DNA of 64,000 nt from CAJCJE01 sp963818685 (GTDB lineage: Bacteria > Actinomycetota > Actinomycetes > Mycobacteriales > Pseudonocardiaceae): contig CAWFTJ010000004.1 of assembly GCA_963818685.1 (NCBI GenBank), positions 682,001 through 746,000 on the forward strand. Reading direction: 5' to 3'. The translations under genes and the position numbers were made by a program. Positions within the stretch are counted from its first letter, which is position 1, and the number at the start of each line of letters is the position of its first letter. A model generated the notes under the pieces. That model saw only the letters and a program-made list of their open reading frames with translations. It had not been told where the DNA came from and ran no database searches. Below are positions 60,389-64,000 of the stretch, in pieces.

Positions 60389-60994
60389 TCAGCTGACCGG
60401 AGCCGACATCCGCTGCCGCATGGCGTGCTCGACCAACGTGATCAGCGTCTGCTTCGTCGACTCGCGGTCCCGCGCGTCGCAGGCGACGACGGGCACGGAC
60501 GGGTCGATGGTGAGCGCCTCGCGCACGTCACCGAGCCGGTGGTGCAGCATGCCCTCGAAGCGGTTGATCGCCACGATGTAGGGCAGGTGTCGGTCGTCGA
60601 AGAAGTCGATCGCGGCGAACGCGTCGGCGAGCCTGCGGGTGTCGACCAGCACGACGGCGCCGATGGCACCGCGGACCAGGTCGTCCCACATGAACCAGAA
60701 CCGGTGCTGACCGGGGGTACCGAACAGGTACAGGATCAGGTCCTGGTCCAGTGAGAGCCTGCCGAAGTCCATCGCGACCGTGGTCGTCGTCTTGTTCGGC
60801 GTCGCGGACAGGTCGTCGTGGCCGACGCTGGCCTCGGTCATCACCGCTTCCGTCGTCAACGGGACGATTTCGGACACCGAGCCGACCAGCGTGGTTTTGC
60901 CGACGCCGAATCCGCCGGCCACCACGATCTTGGCCGAGGTGGTCGCCTTCCGACCATTCGGCACACTTCGTGGACTAGAGCCTCCGTAGACCAC
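60389..60994 (-). CDS. cvnD: Conservon GTPase CvnD
   Basis: 201 residues from GTG 60994, 6 nt after AAAGGG; it overlaps cvnC by 20 bases. Ras-like fold: P-loop GGFGVGKTTL, G3 region LYLFGTPGQ where the usual DxxG Asp is replaced, and a G4-like NRFE. MglA-like GTPases of conservons act with the Roadblock protein and DUF742 protein under the histidine-kinase-like CvnA, in signalling modules controlling development or secondary metabolism in Streptomyces. A P450 (cvnE) often follows; none is here. Confidence 0.9.
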   Translation of the reverse strand: MVYGGSSPRSVPNGRKATTSAKIVVAGGFGVGKTTLVGSVSEIVPLTTEAVMTEASVGHDDLSATPNKTTTTVAMDFGRLSLDQDLILYLFGTPGQHRFWFMWDDLVRGAIGAVVLVDTRRLADAFAAIDFFDDRHLPYIVAINRFEGMLHHRLGDVREALTIDPSVPVVACDARDRESTKQTLITLVEHAMRQRMSAPVS

Positions 60995-61889
60995 TGAGCA
61001 CCCTTTCCAGGAATTCCATGGATGGTCGGTCGCCGACAATCGCGTCGGACGAGTGAATGACGACCAGCCCCATGCCAGCCATGTCGCCGATTAACACGCG
61101 TACCACGCCGAGCGGAAGTCGCAGGTGCGCGGCTACTTCCGCGACCGACTTCGTGTCCATGCACAGGCTGCAGATGGCCCGGTGCTCGGGTAGTAGCGCT
61201 TCTTCCATCTCCCAGCCGCTGTCGCTGGTGGAGACGAGCCCTTCGATGGCCAGGTCGTAGTCCGGTCGGGTCCGGCCGCCGGTACGGGTGTACGGGCGGA
61301 CCAGCGAACCGGTCTCGGTCACCGGGTCGACCGGCGGCAGCTGGCTGGACACTGGCTGGCGCCAGCCAGTGCGCGGCGACTGCTCGCTCGCTCGGTGTCC
61401 AGGGTTGGACGGGGGGCCAGGGTTCGGCGGCATCGAGCCTCCTCGGTTGCCACCGGCCGACGCGGCCGCTGCAGCTGATGAGCGTGTGCTGATGCTGGTC
61501 GGACGGCCGCCAACGGCCATGCCGGGTTCGCCGAACAGGTCGGCACCTGGGCCGCCGAACAGTCCGTTGCGGTACCCGCTGATGTCGAAGCGGTTGGGAA
61601 TGTCGGAGCTCGCGTAGTCCGCGGGATCCTCCAAGTCGCCCTCCACCATCACGCTCTCCCCTTGTTCCCCGATGTCCGGCCGTCGATCTCCACCTGGCTC
61701 ATCCAACACCTGTTTCGACGGGTTCGATACCTCGAACTCGGGGCTCTCGTCGCGGTCTTCGTAGTTTTCGTGGTCTTCGTAGTCGGAATCGTCATCTTGG
61801 TCGTAGAGATGAAAGCCGTCCTGTGTCCGACGCCGGTAGTCGAACTCGTCACCGGAGCCATCGTGCCGCGCGCGTCGGCCAGGACTCAT
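60975..61889 (-). CDS. cvnC: Conservon DUF742 protein CvnC with long acidic N-terminal extension
   Basis: 304 residues. The DUF742 domain occupies about residues 190-304 (SLVRPYTRTGGRTRPDYDLA start; CSLCMDTKSVAEVAAHLRLP). The first ~185 residues are disordered and very acidic (DDDSDYEDHENYEDRDE) then Gly/Pro/Ser-rich, much longer than the ~120-residue common form. Acts between the Roadblock protein and the GTPase. Coordinates give an ATG start just downstream of the cvnB stop. Confidence 0.88.
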   Translation of the reverse strand: MSPGRRARHDGSGDEFDYRRRTQDGFHLYDQDDDSDYEDHENYEDRDESPEFEVSNPSKQVLDEPGGDRRPDIGEQGESVMVEGDLEDPADYASSDIPNRFDISGYRNGLFGGPGADLFGEPGMAVGGRPTSISTRSSAAAAASAGGNRGGSMPPNPGPPSNPGHRASEQSPRTGWRQPVSSQLPPVDPVTETGSLVRPYTRTGGRTRPDYDLAIEGLVSTSDSGWEMEEALLPEHRAICSLCMDTKSVAEVAAHLRLPLGVVRVLIGDMAGMGLVVIHSSDAIVGDRPSMEFLERVLSGLRRL

Positions 61890-61910
61890 CTCCCGCTCAC
61901 CGCCGGTTCG

Positions 61911-62378
61911 TCACCTTGGAGGGGATTCGGTCGTTGTGCCGCCTACCGCCGGGTTCATCGGCGCACTGCACCTTGTAGTTGGGCGCGCAGCTCCGGGCGT
62001 CATCTGCTGGCCGACCCGCTCGACGAGCAGGGTCATCTCGTAGGCGACGAGGCCGATGTCGCAGTTGGGCGCGGCCAGCACGGCAAGACAGGAGCCGTCG
62101 CTGATGGACATCAGGAACAGGTAGCCGCGGTCCATCTCGACCACGGTCTGGTTGACCGAGCCCGCCTCGAAGCACCGCGCGGCGCCCTGGGTCAGGCTGA
62201 CCAGGCCGGATGCCACCGCGGAGAGCTGCTCAGCGCGGTCGCGCGGCAGGCCATGGGAGCCGGCCAGCAGCAGACCGTCTGCGGACACCACGACGGAATG
62301 CGCCACACCGGGCACCCGGCGAACGAAGTCGGTGATGAGCCAGCCGAAACTGCCTGGCTGATGAACGGACGCTGTCAC
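61911..62378 (-). CDS. cvnB: Conservon Roadblock/LC7 protein CvnB
   Basis: 155 residues from GTG 62378, overlapping the cvnA stop (GTGA). Roadblock/LC7 domain over about residues 8-125 (WLITDFVRRVPGVAHSVVVSADG, part; LLAGSHGLPRDRAEQLSAVASG, part), then a ~30-residue tail. Likely the GTPase-activating or adaptor partner of CvnD. Confidence 0.9.
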   Translation of the reverse strand: MTASVHQPGSFGWLITDFVRRVPGVAHSVVVSADGLLLAGSHGLPRDRAEQLSAVASGLVSLTQGAARCFEAGSVNQTVVEMDRGYLFLMSISDGSCLAVLAAPNCDIGLVAYEMTLLVERVGQQMTPGAARPTTRCSAPMNPAVGGTTTESPPR

Positions 62379-64000
62379 TCGTGCTCCTCGTCGTGGCTGC
62401 CGTCGGAAAGCGGGGAAGCCCCGCCAGAGTATGCCTCGATCAACGCATGACGCCCGCGACGTACGCCACGCTGGAAGCTTGACATGCGGCCTCGGACCGC
62501 GTCAGCAGAACGTGGCGGAAGCGGCGGCGCTTCTGGTTGCTGCGGGTTGCTCGGGCCGGGCAGCCGCCGAGCCGGGCACCAGGTGCGCCTTGGGAACGCG
62601 CTTGGGCAGGCCGGCGCCGGTGGTCTCGGAGACCGGGGCGAGCAGGGCCTCGGCCAGCTGCCAGCCCTCGTCGGCCGGGGTTTCCCAGGACGCGTGGGCC
62701 GGGCCGGTCGGGGCGGCGCCAGACGTCGGCTCGGCCAGGCTCGGGGCGGGCGGTTCCGTCGGGCTGGAAGTCCGGCGGGGCGCGGTGCCGAAGCCCGCGG
62801 CCGCGCCCGCCTTGCCGGGCACCCTGGTGGGCAGCGCACCATTGCTGACGCTGGTCGTCTTGGTCGTCTGGGCCGGTTCGGCAACCGGCGGGGCAGGAGC
62901 GGGCGTTGGGGGCGAGCCAACGGCATTGGCCGGCATGCCGGTGGAGATCGAGTCGGATTCGGCGCCCGGTTCGTCCGGTCGGAACCACTGCGACAGCACG
63001 GCCTCGTAGATGGGCAGCCGCTCGGTCGGCGCGTCCACCTCGGCGGCCCTTGCGGCCTGCTCCGGCTCGGTTGACGCGGCGGGCCGCTGGCCGACCTGGG
63101 TGTCCTCAAGCCGGCGTGCACGGCAGTGTCATTGGCGTCATTGGCCGGGTCGTCATTGGCCGGGTCACTGACGGGCTCACTGGTCGGCTCGCTGATCGCC
63201 GGCAGCTCGTCGGCAGCGGTGTGCGCCTCCCACAGCATCGAGGCGGGCACGCCCTGGGTTGGCGGCTGCTCGGGCGGTGCGGCCGGTTGGCTGCCCGATG
63301 TCTCCAACTCGTCGAGGGCGAACTCGCTCGACCAGAACGCGGTGGCCGGATCGAGCGGGTTCTCCTGGTCCTGCCTGGCCTGGTCCTGCACGGAGAACTC
63401 GGGTTCGCGGGCCTGCGCCGCGGCCCCGCTGTCCTGCTTGCGGGCCATGCCGAACGCGCCGGCGATGCCGGCGGCCGCGACCGCACCGGCAGGCGCACCG
63501 GGACTGCGGTCCTGGCCACCCGCGAGGCCGCGGTCACCGAGCGGCGAGCCGGCCTGCGGGTCGCTGCCGGGCTGGTAGATGAGGTCCTCGCCGATCACGA
63601 CGAGCGCGACGGTGCCGCCGTCGATGTCCTCGTTGGTGCGCAGCTTGACCCGGATGTTGTGTCGCTTGGCCAGCCGCGCGACCACGTAGAGACCCATCCG
63701 CCTCGTCACGTCGACATCCAGCTCAGGCGGGTTGGCCAACCGGTCGTTGGCCTCGCGCACGTCGTCCTCGCTCATGCCGACACCGCGGTCGGTGATCTGG
63801 ATGGCCACCTCGCGGGCGCGTGTCTTGGCGATCCGCACGCTGACCTTGGTGTTCGGCTCCGAGAACACGGTCGCGTTGTCGAGCAGCTCGGCGATGAGGT
63901 GAATGAGGTCGTTGACGACGCGGCCGAGGATCTGCGCGTTCGGCGGGCTGCCGACCTCGATCCTGGCGTACTGCTCTACCTCGGACACGGCCGCGCCGAC
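62375..64000 (-). CDS. cvnA: Conservon sensor kinase-like ATPase CvnA, 5' end outside window, with two compensating frameshifts
   Basis: Only the C-terminal part is in the window; the frame is open past 63988 to 64000 (VGAAVSEVEQ). The HATPase domain is complete in its visible motifs: AELLDNATVFS, DRGVGMSEDD and TRRMGLYVV. After about 63130 the same frame turns into Pro/Arg/Ser-rich sequence of shadow type, whereas another frame reads the conserved CvnA tail (LPIYEAVLSQWF, ADEGWQLAEAL, GLPKRVPKAHLVPG). Near 62510-62540 the tail returns to the first frame (RSADAVRGRMSSFQRGV). Two single-base-type shifts, about 63105-63135 and 62510-62540, therefore bracket ~590 bases. Sensor for the conservon module. 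Confidence 0.8.
   Translation of the reverse strand, partial: VGAAVSEVEQYARIEVGSPPNAQILGRVVNDLIHLIAELLDNATVFSEPNTKVSVRIAKTRAREVAIQITDRGVGMSEDDVREANDRLANPPELDVDVTRRMGLYVVARLAKRHNIRVKLRTNEDIDGGTVALVVIGEDLIYQPGSDPQAGSPLGDRGLAGGQDRSPGAPAGAVAAAGIAGAFGMARKQDSGAAAQAREPEFSVQDQARQDQENPLDPATAFWSSEFALDELETSGSQPAAPPEQPPTQGVPASMLWEAHTAADELPAISEPTSEPVSDPANDDPANDANDTAVHAGLRTPRSASGPPRQPSRSRPQGPPRWTRRPSGCPSTRPCCRSGSDRTNRAPNPTRSPPACRPMPLARPQRPLLPRRLPNRPRRPRRPASAMVRCPPGCPARRARPRASAPRPAGLPARRNRPPRAWPSRRLAPPRPARPTRPGKPRPTRAGSWPRPCSPRSPRPPAPACPSAFPRRTWCPARRLPGPSNPQQPEAPPLPPRSADAVRGRMSSFQRGVRRGRHALIEAYSGGASPLSDGSHDEEHE
63128..63166 (-). repeat. Tandem 15-bp repeats next to the cvnA frameshift
   Basis: GTCATTGGCCGGGTC occurs at 63137-63151 and 63152-63166, preceded by a 9-base partial copy at 63128-63136. 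They encode repeated DPAND and adjoin the first frame change. Confidence 0.85.

Noticed and set aside
62375..63100. Pro/Arg/Ser-rich C-terminal region of cvnA in the uninterrupted frame
   Set aside because: A different frame encodes the conserved CvnA tail over the same bases, so this stretch is read out of frame.

Overview
This is about 64 kb of very GC-rich chromosome from an actinobacterium, most likely a member of the Pseudonocardiaceae or a close relative. The signs are strong G/C bias at third codon positions, many GTG and some TTG starts, start/stop overlaps (GTGA, ATGA), SepH, DUF2530, DUF2537 and DUF3027 proteins, an Rpf protein with a LysM domain, a conservon (Roadblock-DUF742-GTPase) and a DUF5753 XRE regulator.

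Layout. 1-2.5 kb: end of a sugar ABC importer (binding protein fragment, two permeases) and a shortened PaaI-like protein. 2.5-8.5 kb: secreted C39-type peptidase, tandem gamma-glutamylcyclotransferase-like protein, monoacylglycerol-lipase-like hydrolase, divergent LysR/PhzF pair, atypical SDR. 8.6-12.7 kb: a protein of unknown function, a soluble FtsK/HerA-type ATPase and a small helical protein. 12.8-20.4 kb: zinc-free MDR reductase, small basic protein, divergent AGPS-like flavoprotein and TetR-glpD, and a NatA/NatB-like ABC pair whose ATPase lacks key residues. 20.5-28 kb: citrate synthase, PfkB kinase, acyl-CoA dehydrogenase, aldose epimerase, lipoprotein, pdxH and a second citrate synthase. 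28-42.3 kb: serC, sepH, DUF2537, SpoU methyltransferase, GCS2-like ligase, marR-MFS, DUF2530, a miniature inverted-repeat element, a sacsin-like ATPase with DUF3027, MFS, DUF2771-like lipoprotein and CspB-like protein. 42.4-50.6 kb: CGNR regulator/methyltransferase pair, PPP-type phosphatase, P450, and a molybdate operon (HTH-TOBE regulator, modA, fused modBC, HAD hydrolase). 50.6-58.9 kb: moaA, moaD, rpfA behind a Crp-like site and a c-di-AMP riboswitch, fused mog-moaE, moaC, malic enzyme, and the XPB-partner protein. 58.9-60.3 kb: DUF5753 regulator followed by what looks like a collapsed deaminase toxin/Imm1 immunity pair. 60.4-64 kb: conservon cvnABCD running off the window, with cvnA apparently carrying two compensating frameshifts.

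Many genes from about 20 to 59 kb match the Rv0861c-Rv0896 neighbourhood of Mycobacterium tuberculosis as I know it (gltA2, citA, serC, sepH, Rv0882, Rv0881, Rv0880, Rv0879c, Rv0877, Rv0876c, Rv0875c, cspB, moaA2, moaD2, rpfA, moaE2, mog, moaC2, Rv0862c). This looks like an old syntenic core with insertions, notably 42.4-50.6 kb. Molybdenum cofactor genes and molybdate uptake lie close together and probably serve one function. The XPB helicase usually found beside the Rv0862c-type gene is absent where expected.

Main oddities: the deaminase-Imm1 chimera, the frameshifted cvnA, an inverted-repeat element that supplies the stop codon of the sacsin-like gene, an ABC ATPase with Glu-to-Gln and lost H-loop His, a PaaI protein missing about 38 central residues, several short (14-15 bp) tandem duplications, and at least nine genes whose TANNNT box lies 6-8 nt from the start codon, implying leaderless mRNAs. 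All calls come from reading the sequence; no database search was run.
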